A DNA stretch of 64,000 bases, from positions 620,001 through 684,000 of the forward strand of contig NC_082602.1 of the NCBI RefSeq assembly GCF_030936135.1. The letters are read 5' to 3'. Every line of letters begins with the position of its first letter. Position 1 is the stretch's first letter. A model generated the notes under the pieces. That model did not search any database, was not told the origin of the DNA, and saw only the letters and a list, made by a program, of their open reading frames with translations. Of the stretch, positions 1 to 41,500 are shown piece after piece. Source of the stretch: Gavia stellata (lineage: Eukaryota > Chordata > Aves > Gaviiformes > Gaviidae). The position numbers and the translations under genes are program-made.

Positions 1-2755
1 AGTTCTGTTTCTGGAATTGTTTTTATACAACAGATTCTAAGTTATTGAAATTTCGTCATGCACAACTAGAAGCGTAACAATAGATCACGAAGTGGAACAA
101 TTACAGCCCAGACCAGGAGGGACTGCCTGTGTCTTGTCCCGTAACGATGCGCTGCGTAGCCTTAAAGCGGGTTCTGATGTGGCGCGTGGGTGCAGCGGGG
201 CACCGGTGTGGAGGGGAGACGGTCCATTACCAGTTTGTGTACGTATGTACGAGCGTGTGTGTATGTATGAAATGTATATATCCACACTTTTTTTTTTATA
301 TATAGACATAATCTGTAGATAACTTGAGTATGGAAAATCTTTTCTACTTACTGAATCACACCAAATCAGAAGATGTATAGGTTAAAGATTTGTCGATACT
401 CAGTTCACATTTACTTCTTCCTTCTAGTGGCAAATACGAAGACGGAAATTCTGCTTCTAGAATAACTTTCAGGCAAAATTTGAAATGTTACTGATTTTGC
501 TTTCACATGACCACTTGAAATCTGGTGCCATTTAGTAAAGATAGTGAACCACTGTAAAAATGTTTGAATACTTTTCATTTTGTATTAATTCTGGTTTTTG
601 AGGCTTTTTAAATGAATGCTGGTTTTATTTTTATTTTTCCCTCGATGGGAGTAATTAGAGTAGAATCTTAACTGGTCTTTCATAAAGCCCCACATATTAA
701 CAAGCTCTCCGAAATGGTGGCTTTCTGATCTATTATGCATTGTAACGAGGGCTTGCTGCGATTTTAATCTCCTCTGGCAGACCCACTGCCGCGCTGGGGC
801 GTTGCGTACCACGAAGTGTCACGTGCGTAGCTCTGAGGTGCGGGGGGACACACACGTTTGGTGACGTTTTGCTCTGTCATGTGCTCTGATCTGCAAAACT
901 GAAGAGAAGGGAATGGGGTTTCGGTTTATAAATGTGATTTAGCCGTGTTCTGCTGTACCCGTGGGTAACAGTTCTGGTAAATTCATGTAACGTTACGTAG
1001 CGATAAAGGCAAAGGGTTAAAAATGTAAGTGGCAAAAGTGTTTTGATAAAGCTGTTGTCAGTAGGTTTTCAATAATTTGATTTTTCTTCTTATAATATTA
1101 TGAATTGCGCGCTAATTCAACCCAGATACGTAATCGGAATCGTTCAGACCCCCGGGGTGGTACGCTGTGTCACAGCCCTGCTAGCTATCGAGGGAAGGTA
1201 AGCACTGAAGGCAAGGTAACGATGTAAAACGGAACGCACCACGAAGGAAAACAAAGGCGGCTGGAACCAGCCATCGTTGCAGTATCCGGTGCCCGTGACA
1301 ATTTCCGTCGGGCGCAGCTTTCTCACTGGTGTCCTTTTCTCTGGCACGCTGGTTGCGTGGCGCACCAGCTGCAGTAGGTCTTTGACCCAATTTAATCTCC
1401 TTGGGTACCAAACACGGGGCTTTTTAAAATAATTTAACAACTACTTTGCTTTTTGATATGGGGGGAGCGGGAGAAAGGTCTATGGTAAATGCATATTGCT
1501 CTAGCACAAGGACGTAAGAGATTAGGCACACCAGGAAATACCGGGCTACGGAAATCTAAAAGTCTGGGCTAGGGAACGTGAATCCCAAAAGTCACGTTAG
1601 TGACGGGGCAGAAAGCAGCGCTGTTAGGCAGCGCTGGCTCTGGGCGAGCCCGACTTCAAGGACTAGCCTTAAAATTAAACACGCAAATAGCGTGACTTAC
1701 TGGAAGCTGGTTTCTCGGGAGGTTTAAACACGCCAGATGATATTCTCCAGCTATTCGGTTTGTTTTCAGCGCCTGCTCTGATCCTGAAGTTCTCCCAGCC
1801 CCTAGCAGTAGTTGTTACACCTGAGAAATGCCGGGCTGGTGCGGCTACGCAGCTCGTCCTGCCTTTCCTCCCTTTTTTCAGGGTGCTCCCTCCTTGGTAA
1901 AGATCTAGCGCGGGCAGCCGAGGAGTACCGTCTTAATTGGTTTTAATTGAGCGTAAAGCGGGTCCTTGAGTGAGTTTAAGTGTCAAACTGAGCGCAGGGG
2001 AAGGGGGACGAAGCCCTTGGCTGCTTGCGGGCTGTCCCCAGCCGAGCTCTCATCTCCTTCCTGTGCCTTTCTCCAGACACCTGGCTCTTCGCATGCTGGC
2101 TGCATCTTGCCTTTACCATGTGCCTATAACCCATCGCTGCAGGCTAAGGGGAGGAAGAGGCACAAGGGGTTCTTTGTAATTCCCCCTGAGGACAGTTCCT
2201 GCAGCTGGAGTGTAATTTCCGCTTTTCCAAGGACTTTTCCATGCTCGTCCTGTGGGAATCCTTCTCAAAGCACAGACCCTGCTGGCAGCTTGCTAGGGAA
2301 GGGCATAGTTTATCATGGAGGAACGTGGCCGCCTTCATTCCACGTCCCCAGCGCTTTGGTCCCTGCTCTGCACCGTTTGATCCTGTCTTTCCGAGCAGGG
2401 GCAAGCCTAACCCTTCTCCTGTGGCTCCAGGGCCGGTTATTTCACAGGCGTGGGCTGAGGCCGACCCAGACTCCGAGTTGTAACGCAAACTTTGGTGTGA
2501 GAAATGGGCCCTTCTTGGGGTTTGAAGGTCGAATCCTCTGGCAGGAGGAGGCAGAGACGTTCCCAGCAGGCAAATCATTTGTTTAGGACCTGTTCAGCCA
2601 TAGCAGTCGCCGATAGACGGTGTGCACAGTACAGACCGTACCTAAATTGTCCCTGGGCTGTAAAGCAGCTGATCTTGCCAGTCCCATACTGCAGCGCAAA
2701 CAGAAACCTTTGGCATAATCTTAAGTAAGAGGTAAATAAATACGGTGTTTGTTTG
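1..2755 (+). other. Probable distal 3' UTR of ATAD1 (synteny inference), no coding exon seen
   Basis: In other vertebrates ATAD1 lies tail-to-tail with PAPSS2, its 3' end only a few kb away. On this strand it would end here. I searched for the conserved ATAD1 C-terminus and did not find it, so any coding exon lies left of the window. The first 1.1 kb is AT-rich; 1,600-2,700 is more GC-rich. Otherwise I see nothing recognisable. Confidence 0.3.
2735..2740 (+). terminator. AATAAA poly(A) signal, candidate end of ATAD1 mRNA
   Basis: The context is ggtaAATAAAtacggtgtttgtttgctctggg. The T/G-rich sequence right after the hexamer fits a cleavage site near 2,755. This leaves about 0.8 kb between the two convergent transcript ends. 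Assignment to ATAD1 is inferred from gene order. Confidence 0.4.
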
Positions 2756-3530
2756 CTCTGGGGTTTTGTTGCTCTGTTTTCTGTAACCTTCACCAGTGTG
2801 TCCATGTTGGACTGCTGTAAATACAGCTTTTTTTTTTTTTTTTTCTGAGACCGCCTTGGGCACGGGGGGTTCTTCTCCGCGGCTGGTGCTTGGGAACCCC
2901 AGGATGCAGCGGCCAGGCAGCCGAGGGTGAAGCCCGGGGTGCTGCAGGGGTCGGCTCTGGATGCGTGGGGTGCTGGGAGCCCCGGCGGGGCGAGCAGCCA
3001 GCATCCAGCCCTGCGCCGGGGCAGGCCCAGGCCAGTGGTGAGGGACCTCCAGCCCCATCCAACAGAAGCTGGCAGGGCTCGCGAGCTCTCCCCTTCTCTC
3101 TCCCCAAGCTGGGAAGCGCGGTGCTCTCCGAGAACCGCAGCCTGCGTACCGCAGGGGCGTGGGAAGAACCCCCACAATGCAGCAGCATCCCCTACTTCTG
3201 CAGGGTTTTAGCAGCAAGAAAGTGCTTAAGTGCTGGTTAAACAGCCCAGAAATGCAGGGCAGCAGAAAGCACAGTTACTCTGCTTGTTAACTGCCACTTG
3301 TTCAACACTACACAGCCCAGGCAGCACAAAAAAGGGAAATTAGGTGAGGTTTCCGAAAGGAAAGGGGCTCTGTGGTCAGCCTCGCTGCTGCCTGCCTCGG
3401 TCAGCGCCCTACCCGAGGCACTGAGCGTGCGAGAGTGGAACGGGGCGGAGGGCTCCTACCACTACAGCCCTGTAGCCCCAGCTGAACCACGCGGCTGTCA
3501 TCTTCCCCCCAAAAAAATCACAAAGCGAGA
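2756..3530. other. Short gap between convergent transcript ends
   Basis: The gap holds a T17 tract (2828-2844) and a GC-rich block (about 2,870-3,160). No gene or known repeat is recognised here. Confidence 0.4.
2828..2844. repeat. Poly(T) tract, 17 bp
   Basis: An uninterrupted run of 17 T on the + strand, directly before the GC-rich block. Confidence 0.95.
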
Positions 3531-5892
3531 GTTAGTTACACGTATAAATATTTATTTGTACTAAAAGTGAGTGTTTTGGAGCAGAGTATCAAGTTCAGTA
3601 TATATTAAATCGTGAGATGCATCAGTTGAGGTACAAATTCCAGTCTCATGTCTTTAATAAATACACTATAAAAAAAAACTAGTCCCCGTACTCTATTTTA
3701 ATCAGAGGTAATCAGTACACTACGCTATCTTAAAAGGCTAATAGAACATTTTGTGTTTTGCTGTAACCATTTGAATTTACTGTGGGGGTTTTTTTAACCG
3801 TTGATTATTTTACGATGAGCGGCAACAGCATTATTTCACGACTTCTTAAAAAAATGACAAACATTGCAATCATAAATGGGAGTATTGCTTTTGTCTTCTA
3901 GGTCCCTGCCAGAGGGCCCGAGTGTAAAAGGCACTGGTGCTGCTGTGCGTCCAGCTGCTAACGTGGGCCTTGCGGCATTTTTCTTGAGGTATAATACAGC
4001 TTTGGGCGCTTTGCTCAGAATACGTAAAAAAAAATAAACCCTCAAAACAGTTGACAAATGAAAAAAACCCCAAACCTTTTTGCAAAAATATTCCCAATCA
4101 CATACATAGTCTTGGACGCTGTACCATGGCAAAACAGGTTTTAGCTTGCGATGTAGCTCACTAACCTAAGTTACAAGCGGAAGCGTGATTGTACTGAGCG
4201 TAGATTCATTTGTAATTAAAACTGAAGTACAAGAAGAGGAGAACGCTATTTCCATTCCATTTGAAACACATTCTGACCGGTCCTGGGGCTTCTACTAAAA
4301 AAGGACAAGTATAAAAGTCATCAATTCAGGTTGTTGCAGTAACTAATGAGTGCGTAGCTGTCTTCCCTCTGCTAAAAACCTGAGCACAGCGGCCAGGGAG
4401 GTGGCGCGCTCCTCGCTGAGGGGCTCCCAGCCGTGCAGGGCGTCACGCTCAAGACCTCAACGGCCCTGAGACACACCACCAGTCCCAGTGGGACGGGTTC
4501 AGGGTGAGACGCAGACCGGGCCCGGTGAATCTTCGGTGTTGAGTCACGCTGCTCAGCCCCCTCGGAGGTCACCGCCAGAGCTGCGAGTCAGCGGAAAAGC
4601 CTCGCGCGCAACGGCAAAGTCCACGCCAGGGCGGGGTGGGGGGGAGAAGATAAGGTCTGCAGTAACTTTCCACCAGCCAGAGCTGGGAAGCAGCACCAGC
4701 CCCTGGCTCTCGGTTCGGCCCCATCACCTCTCGCACAGCGGCAGCCCATGTGGCCAGGGAGGACCCAAGGACTTCTCTGCCATCCTCTGGCCGTCCCCCC
4801 GCCAGAGCCAGCGTCACCATCCCGCAGGGGCTATGGGTACGGACAAGGGCACGCATGCTCGAGCCATCTCTCGCCTGGTTTACCAGGTACAGCCGCTGGG
4901 ACCCACCTCGCACTGTGATTTTGTTGTTTTGCTTTTAATTCACCTTTTGGATGGGAGAAGCATGGGCAGAGGAAAGGGGGATCCGATCCTGCCAGGTGGG
5001 AGGATACCCAGGAAAGCACGGAAGCAGCATTCCCAATTTTTGCTTGCTGCCCTGAGCTTTCTCAGAGCTCTCCCAGGCTTTACGGTGCCCCCCAGGACAG
5101 CTTCCCCGAGCCATGGGCCCACCAGGCTGCGAGCGCAGGGATCGCCATGGCAGTATTCCCACAGAAAGCTGAACTCGGAGCACCAGCTCAGCCCAGGTTT
5201 TGGTTTGACCAGAGAGGTCAAGCAGCAGGAAGCAAGGAAGAACAGGGAGCAATTGACTCGGCCACAAGGAACTGGTGATGGTCAAGGCTGATTAAGAAAA
5301 ATCCTTTTAAAAAAAGGGCGTTAAAATAACCCACTGTTTGTCAGCAACAATTGTCTAAGGCACAACCTGGAGGGTAGCGACCGTATCCAAGCATCAAGTG
5401 CCCCTTTCCCTTTCCCACCCCTGCAGCAGCAACCGCTCCTCGCTTCAGCGGCTGCTCCTGCCTCTTCGGGCAACGCTGGGAGAGGGGTGGCGGAAAGGCA
5501 CTTCTTCATTTCTGCTCCATGCAGGGGACAGATAGGTTTCTATCCCGGTGCCGAGGTCCCAGCTCTGCACCGGGGGCCAGCGCGGAGCTCTGGTGGCACC
5601 AAAACGGTCCGGATGGCCTGTCCAGCGGCCGTGCTGGGCTTCTGGGAACGCTCAGCTGGGAACGAAGGGCCTGCTGCCCTCCCCTTCCAGCTCCATGGGG
5701 ACACTCCCGGCAGCTTCAAGGGGAGAAGGACCAGACTCAAAGTATTTCTGATTAGTAAAAATCACTCTGAGCCAGGTAGGAAAATCCTACAGTCAGAGCA
5801 CTGGAAATGCCAAGTAACTGATCTGTGTCATAGGGAATCAATCAATCATTGCTCACTCTTAATACAAGTATTTCTAGGGAGGAGGAGTAGCG
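3531..5892 (-). other. PAPSS2: PAPSS2 3' untranslated region (inferred)
   Basis: This stretch runs from the TAA to the first strong minus-strand poly(A) signal at 3556-3551, about 2.4 kb. The proximal half (about 4,380-5,700) is GC-rich and the distal half AT-rich. Open frames cross it on both strands, but none resembles a known family. The end is inferred from the signal only. Confidence 0.6.
3551..3556 (-). terminator. AATAAA poly(A) signal, probable end of PAPSS2 mRNA
   Basis: Read on the minus strand this is gtacAATAAAtatttatacg. It is followed within 25-45 nt by a G/T-rich stretch (gctttgtgatttttttgggg) that suits a downstream element. No other AATAAA occurs on the minus strand between here and the PAPSS2 stop. 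Confidence 0.55.
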
Positions 5893-34002
<28,110 letters not shown>

Positions 34003-34015
34003 GGTGACGGGCGGC

Positions 34016-34040
34016 GGGGCCGGGCCGGGCCGGGCCGGGG
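34016..34040. repeat. (CCGGG)n tract in the PAPSS2 5' UTR or promoter
   Basis: Four tandem CCGGG-type pentamers immediately upstream of the start codon. They could form stable structure in the leader. Confidence 0.85.
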
Positions 34041-37000
34041 CTATAAGGGCTCCGGCGACACGTAGCGCGGCCCTGGGCCGGCCCCTCTCGCCCTGCGCCC
34101 GCCTCCGCCGCCTCCTCCTTCTCCTCCTCCTCCTCCGCCCCGGCCCGCAGCGAGGGGAGGCCGGCAACCCCCGGGCGGGGAAGGAGCAACGGCCCCGGCG
34201 CGGGGAGGGGCTCTGAGGGAAGGGGCGCCGGGCCGGGGGAGCGCCGCGGCAGCGCGGGGTCCGTCGCTCCCTGAGGACGAGTCACCGCGCAACGCCAAAA
34301 CCTGCCAGCGCGCCGGCTTAACGATGCCAGTCTGAAATTCCCTTAAAATTAAGGAGTCGGGATTTTCCTGAGGAGTTTGGGCTGAGCTATGGCATCCTGC
34401 CTGCGGCCACGGAGCCGAGAGGCAAGCCGGCTTCCCGCCCTCAGGGCAGGGAGTGGGGAAAGGCCCGTCTGGCTGCCGACATGGGGGAGTTGGGCCCAGC
34501 AGCCAGGGCAGGAGGGGTCCTGCTCCCGGCCAGGAACCACGCCTGCCTTCAAGGAGGGAGGGAGGAACAGGATCCCACGCAAAACAAGTCAAAAAATCGC
34601 CTCCGGAGGATAATAATAACGTCTAAAACCAAGCAGCGCTGTAGGTGCCCGACCCTTTGGCCGAAACGCCAAGAAGGTTAGAAAGAAACACCCGGGAGAC
34701 CACCGGCACGTAAAGCTCAGCACGTGAGAGGAACAGAAGCCCATGGCTGACGGCTTTGCCAAAAACACTCAGTTTTCCACCATTGGAAAAGCTCAAATCC
34801 CAAAACATTGCTGAACCGGAGGACAGGCAACGTGTGGAGGGAAACCACACTACATCCTTGGCGTGGCCCCCGAGCCGGCGACGAAGGAAGAAACGTGTAA
34901 TTCTGCACATGGTGTTATCTGTGCGCATCTGGGGACGCAGGGCCCAGTCCAGCATGGGACTTGTCCTCTGACCACTTCCTCCTGATCCCTACCCATCCAT
35001 CCGTGAATCCAGCGCAGGGCTATGAGGACAGCTACACAAACAGTGCTGCCTCTCCTCTCGGAGGAAATAACTCACTTCTAATCCTGCGCAGAAGAGCAAG
35101 CGCTCTCCCTAGGCCCAAGGTGAAGAGCCTGCTTTGGGCATGAGAGTTGTGGGCGTCTCCTGGTACCTCTTCATCACACGACCACCAGCAGCCAGGCATG
35201 TCCTTCACTGTAAAAATACTCCTGTCTCATCTCTGCCCTTCGTTCTGGCAGAGGTGAATGTGCTGGTGGCCCTGAATGAAGCCCCTCGATGGAAAAGGAA
35301 AAAGAGGATGGGATTTTGCAAAGCTCCCTGAGTTAAGTGGGAGAAGGACCCTTAAAACAGAAGATGGGAAACCCCAAGGAAGAGATGAAAGGAAAGACAG
35401 TGGAATACGTGGGGTTCCTCAAATGAGGTCTTGCTGGAGGAAGAACAGGACCCAGTGTGGGGAAGGAGGAGCAGGGATGATGTGGAGGTGAAGGAGTGAG
35501 GCTGGGAGGAAGCAAGCAGCCCCTGTTCAACCAACTCCTGAAGCCAGGCAGCTATTACAGTGCTATCAGCTGAACTAATCCCCAGTGTAATTGCAGTTAA
35601 ACCCATGGTATTAGATTTGGGATTAACTCAGCTAAATAATACCAGGGTCACTTTTTAGCATCTCTCATTTCGTGCCTTTCCTTAGACTGGTTTTTCGATT
35701 GTCCAGCTGCAGGTTCCTGCCATAAAAACTATATGGCACGGTTGGAAGAACAGGCAAACAAGCCCATACACATTATCCATTGGAAAAGCACATCCTGGTA
35801 CAAGGAACCCTGCCGCAACCGCTGCCTGGCCAGGACACAGGCTACGCCTTGTCCCCTGAAGGACATCAGGAGAATGACACGTTAAATGACTGAAAGTCTG
35901 GGGGTGCACAGCAAAACGGCATGAGCTGCTAAGCTTTCCCGCAAGCATGGTGGCATCCAAGCATTATCCAAGGCTTAGTCTGTTTTGCTGCTGCTCGGAA
36001 GCGACTGTATGCCGTGCCTGAATCAGAGCACCTGGAGTCAGCATCTCATCTTTTATTTGCACATGGATTTGAGCAAATTTGCTAACATGAGAGCTTCGGA
36101 ACTGATCAAATCAATGTTGACCTGGCAGGAAAAGGATATAACATCTCGGGGAAAATACAGGTGATTACAGATTAACCACAGTTATCATTGTATTTGTGGC
36201 TGTGCTCTACAGGAGCATAGAATAGCCTGTTATTATCTCTGATGAGTTAATTATGCATCTTAATTTCTGTAAGTATTATTTCTGGGTGGAGTTTTTTTTG
36301 TTTAGTTAGATAAAAACATTTAATATTCTCCTCCTGCAGGATGAATTTTAAATTCACATCTTTACACCCTTGCCATGTTACCTTTCCTTGGAGTATCTTA
36401 AGTAAAGAAAAAGGGTTGAAAACGTGCCCGAGAGACCAAACCAAGCAGGGAAATACATTTACTGAAGAGAGAAGAGCAGCAAGAAGGGGTCTGTGTAAAA
36501 GAAACGGCAGAAAGAGGGGCTTCTGTAACCATCGACCACTATAAAGCATTCTGGCCTGATATACAACTAGTTCCAGTGAGGACATTTTTGAAGAAAAAAC
36601 AGTTCTTTCTCATTAAAAATGAACAGTAGAGAGGTCAGTGGAAAGACAGAAAACTTGTGTTACTACGTAACAGAAAAAATAGCACTGAGAGCATGTCACA
36701 CCTCCATATTTCCCCTAGATACCTATCAGTGAGACAGAAAAGGAGTCAACGTTATCTCCATTTGTTGCATCATTCTTCATTTCTTATTTCAAAGTTATCT
36801 CCCTTCTAGGAATTAAATTGACTGCTCATAACCTGCCTGAGAATTTGAGCAAATAAGAAACATTTTGTGTATAAAGTTTTTTTCCTCCTCGATTTTCCCA
36901 AGCACAATGCAGAAAATGATATGAACTTCTGCAACATTAACTTCTAATAATTAAATATATAGGGCTATTGCCTCAAGTTTTAATTTGTGTGTGCTTTTCA

Positions 37001-37075
37001 GGGAAGTAATTGATGAAACAAATACAGAAATTAAGCAAAAAAGAAAAAAAAATCTAGTTGCTTTCCTCAAGAGAC

Positions 37076-37083
37076 ATGCAAAT
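37076..37083 (+). promoter_or_regulatory. Octamer motif ATGCAAAT about 3 kb upstream of PAPSS2
   Basis: Perfect POU-factor octamer, followed within 20 bp by a TCAATTAATTTT homeodomain-type core in an AT-rich block. It is a candidate distal enhancer element on motif evidence alone. Confidence 0.2.
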
Positions 37084-38540
37084 TAGTGACACTCAATTAA
37101 TTTTCATTGAAGAACTTCTCAGGCTATTTAACAAGCTGTAAGAGCTTCAGCCTACCACAGCTGGGGAAAGAAGCAGCACCACAGCAAAGCAGGCAGGGGG
37201 TCAAAATTGCTCCGGATGGAAAAAAGGGCACTCAAGGAGCCTCCCTGCTTGGAAAAAAGCAGCTTCAGGAATGATTTGGCAACTTTTGGGCCCTATTATG
37301 TATGTTAAAGCATTACAGGGAATGTTTTTATTTGCAGGTATTCTCACTCCGCTTACAGGATCGAAGACTTTGTTCCTCTCCTTACTGGGAGGTACGGAAG
37401 AAAGTTATGCCCCAGGTATCTGCCCTTGTGCACACAGAATGGGGATTATTAAGCACTACCTTAGAAAGTCTGTATTGCCCTGACACCCGGATCTCCAAGT
37501 GGCAATAAATCTCCAGACAAAAAGCTTTCTTAAGAGCCCATTGTGTAACCTACTGTTCCACTAACAGGACCCACAGAGAGCAAAATCTATATATAACTCC
37601 ACCAAACAGGCCCGGTGAGCAGCTGCTTGTGAGGTGTTTGCTACAGCCATCTTCCCAGTTCAAAATCCACTGCAGCACCTTCCTCATCAAAAACCCCATC
37701 CCAGCATAACCCAAGAAATCACCTCACAATGCTAAGACTCACGTGAACACTTGCAAGCCAGGCAGGACTGCTGGTTTCCTCAATACCCACCTAGAGTAAC
37801 AAGTTCACCAACAACGAAATGTCACTCGCAGCCCCTTGCCCGCCTGCAAGGTGGCAGAGGTGGTAATTAAAACAGGCCACATCCTTTTTGCTCATAGGAT
37901 AGTATCAACCCCAGAAGTACTGCAGCCTTTGGGGCAAGTGTCATGGAAGGAGAGGGGTGTCCCTTGAAGTGTTGTCCCACATGGAAGACAAAGAGGGAAG
38001 TCACCATCCCTGATTTGGCACAACTATGTACTCTGAAATCCCCGCACGAAGTCCCTTACCTTGCTGACATCTAGCTGGAAAAGCATCGCCTAGATTAACA
38101 TCACGGCCTCAGGAGAAGGAGCCCAAAGATCAGCTGCAATGTTATTAGTGACACCATTCCCTCCGCAGCTCCCACCTGCTCTGCATTGGACTTTTGGCAA
38201 AGCAGGAGCAAAGGGTGGAGGAAGCAGGAAGGATAGCCGAGCTTGAATTTGGGTGCCATGGAAGCCAAGCTCTCCCATGTGCCAGGGCTATGCTAGCTGG
38301 ATGAGTGATCCTCCCTGCACTCAAACTACTTGACTGTCTCTGCTCTGTTTTATTTGATTTCCTAGCATCAGGGAACCTGCAGGTGAAGGCTTCAGCTTCA
38401 GTGCCTTGCTTAGTTTTTTGAGTGATAGAGACAAAGTTGTCATCTTCAGCGCCGTTTCTTCTCAGCTTCTCCAGTTTTATTCGGATGACATTTTCCTACA
38501 CGACCAGGGAAGCACCTGCACTTCCATGCTCACCCCGTCC

Positions 38541-38574
38541 ACAGCCACCACAGCATTACAGCCACCACAGCATT
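38541..38574. repeat. 17-bp perfect tandem duplication
   Basis: Two exact head-to-tail copies of a 17-bp unit beginning acagccaccacagcatt. Confidence 0.95.
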
Positions 38575-41500
38575 ACACTGCAAGTTCACTCACCGCCTGC
38601 AAGCGGCGAGGAAGAGATCATACACAGGACAAACAGCCTAAAGACAGCTCTCAGGAGGGAGCCTCTGGGGTAAATCAGTGCAGGAACACCTAAGAAAGGC
38701 AGACCCAGGCTCAGCAGCTTCTGGTCATACACAGACAACAAAGTTCCAGGGAAGGCTGTCACCCCAGTTAATGGAGCATCCTTCAGTCACCCAGAGTCTA
38801 ACAAATCCTGCTCAAATACCGAATGCATTAAGATCTTAAGAAAATATTACACAAATTAACATACGTAATACCTTTGGCATCAGCCCGCAAAGATACCAGC
38901 TCCGATACCGAACTGCCCCAACAAGCAGTTCCAGCTTATCTACCTCACCTTTCACCCATGGCTTTTCACAAATCGTTTTGAATCCCATATATAAGTCAAG
39001 TCTGGATCTGCAGCCCTAAAACCCCACTCATGAAATATCAAATCAGAAAGTTTCATAAACTACAAAAGCAAATCACAGTACGTTGAAGCACCAGAGATAC
39101 AGGCTGGTAGGGTACTAGCTGCTGGCATAAGCAATTAGGCCTTTTAACGAGAGCAGGAAACATTGTATTTTCCTCTCCTTGTTCTACAATTCAAACACGT
39201 GGGATCATCCCCAACTTTCGGAAAGCTGTTGGAGATAAACAAAAGCTCCAGAAGTGACAACACATCAGCCAGGGAAACCTCCAGCGTTGGCAACACCCAC
39301 TGCTGTTGGGGACTGCTACTGCCAGCCAGAAACTCTAAGTTCAAAACCAGTTTGCCAAGATTTCACAATGGGAGAAACGAGCCCAAGCCAGGAACAAGCT
39401 TTGGACGGACCTGGGTCTTGCATCTTTAAAGCACCATCCAGAAGTCAGGAAAACAAAATACTGCTCTTATTTTAGAATAAAGAAGGGAGGAAGAAGAGAA
39501 GAAGAATATCATAGTCATCAGCATCTTCCGATCCCCAAGGCAGGAAATATATTAAACTTCAGCTTAAGCTCTCAAACATCTTTGCATCCTTCTGTAGCTC
39601 ACCACCAAATAGCAGGACAAGGGTGAAGAGAGAGTTTTTAACAAGCTGCTATCTTCACAAATATCTCTGCCTCTAAGGACAATTTAACAGCCACCTTCGT
39701 GCTCCACACAGTTCCAACTGATGGGCACATGCGCTGACCCCATCCACCTACCCACTTCTCATGTTGCTTCAGAGCTCACTTTAAACAACCCAGATCTGCG
39801 ATTTCCAGGTGTTGTTTTTTTTTTTTTCTTTTTCCAATCACTGTGCCTCAGTGACACAACCACTAATGCTCATCATCAGGCTCTTACTTTCCTACACACC
39901 CTCCGGTCTGTAACTGACAGCTCTGAAGGTTCCCAGTGCAACTGGTCCAGCCACTGGGAAGGCACCCCACTCAGGAGGCCAAATGAAGCAAATCCCCGTA
40001 ATCACTAAGGAAATGGTAATAGTGAAAAACATACAATCACGCAGCTACAGCTGCTTCTTTCACTCTCCTTTTTAGAGCTGGTACAAACATTTGCCCTATC
40101 CTTCAAGCACCACTCAGCACCCAGATCTCTAAGCTCTGACAGGGGTCCTTGATTTTTCTCACTCAGCTCTTTATTCTTATTTCTCTTTTTTCCTTGTTCA
40201 TATTTCTCTTTTTTCTTCTGCTTGTCTTTAAAAACCTACAGTGCCTTAGAGATTTCTCTGCCAGCCCTGCAGAGGCCAGAGCAACCTCAGCTCCATTTTG
40301 CAGACAGACCGCACGCTCTCCTCGCGTTTGTACACCACAGCTACAAGAGCAACAACGGATGATGCAACCAGGACAGCAAAGGATTTTGCTCCTAGGAGCA
40401 GGCAATTCAAAGTTCGTTACAAACCCAAGCCATCACCCAGTCAGGGCAGATGTGAGGCTCCAACCACGATCCAAATGGCTCGATGTCCCAGTGCGGACGC
40501 TGGGCGGTACATGCAGCTTCTCCTTGTGAGCTAGCACGGAGATGATCAAGCAACGGCTGCTTTCACAGCAGAGGAGCTGGTGTTCACCTCGGGACACAGA
40601 CACACAGGCTGAGGTTTTGAGGACACAATGCAGAGACGGTGCAGGTGATGGAGCAAAAAGCCATTGGGCAAACGCAGAATGAGAAATGAAAGGGCTTTTA
40701 TTTGCCTGAAGGCTGCTGGCACTGCCTCATCTTTAGGTTGGATCTCAGCAAGACAAGTATAAAATATATCCCTACTGGGGCTTGGAGGACATTCTACAAG
40801 GAAAGGATTATTTGTCAGGAAAATGGCAGCAGAAATAGCCAGCAACTGCTGTCTGACTGACTTTCCACTGCTGGTCAGGGCAGCCTGTAGATCCAAACAT
40901 GAAGGAGTTCAGCCAAGGCAAGTCTTTGACGCTGCTGTTTGCTCTACTCATAAAAGTGTGCTGTTTTCTTCGCACTCACCTTGAATGATGAATTAGTAAC
41001 AATCAGCTTTACAATACATATTACATTTACATATCTTTTTGTGATATGTCATATTGCAGTAAAGATATTTATTGTGTGTCATTTTCTGCTATAGATCCAT
41101 TGCCTTTGCCCTATGTGATTTCTTGTCCCTATCATAGACTTTGGCCCATATCCCTACCTTCTCCCCTTTCCAATACCGGAATAAAGATCTCCGTTCCCAA
41201 AAATTACCCCAAAGGCTCATTTTCACAGACTCACTTTCCCTACAGACTGCTGCAATCTGGGAACTCAGGCGAGGAGATTAAAAGACACATACATCATCTT
41301 CAAAAAGCAGGTTAGCACAGAAAAAGGTTTAAGATAGCCAGGCTGGTATCTTTCAGATAAAACTGTCACCAAAGCAGTCACGATTGAAGGAGAGTCAACA
41401 GAGGTTAAGGAAGGGCCAAGGAAACCCAGGGCCAGCTAGCATTACAGCTGAACAAGCAGGGGGAGGTAGCAAAGTCGTCTCCTATCACAACATTTGGAAG

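Noticed and set aside
1966..2586. 206-codon open frame on the + strand
   Set aside because: It overlaps open frames on both strands in a GC-rich stretch, with a low-information Pro/Ser/Gly-rich peptide and no family resemblance.
4488..5291. 267-codon open frame on the + strand
   Set aside because: It lies antisense in the GC-rich part of the PAPSS2 3' UTR, where stops are rare. The peptide has no recognisable domain and no splice or promoter context.
34041..34047. TATA-like sequence (CTTATAG on the minus strand) near the PAPSS2 start
   Set aside because: It lies only about 40 bp from the ATG, so a start set by it would leave almost no leader, and the match to TATAAA is poor. A CpG-island promoter explains the site better.
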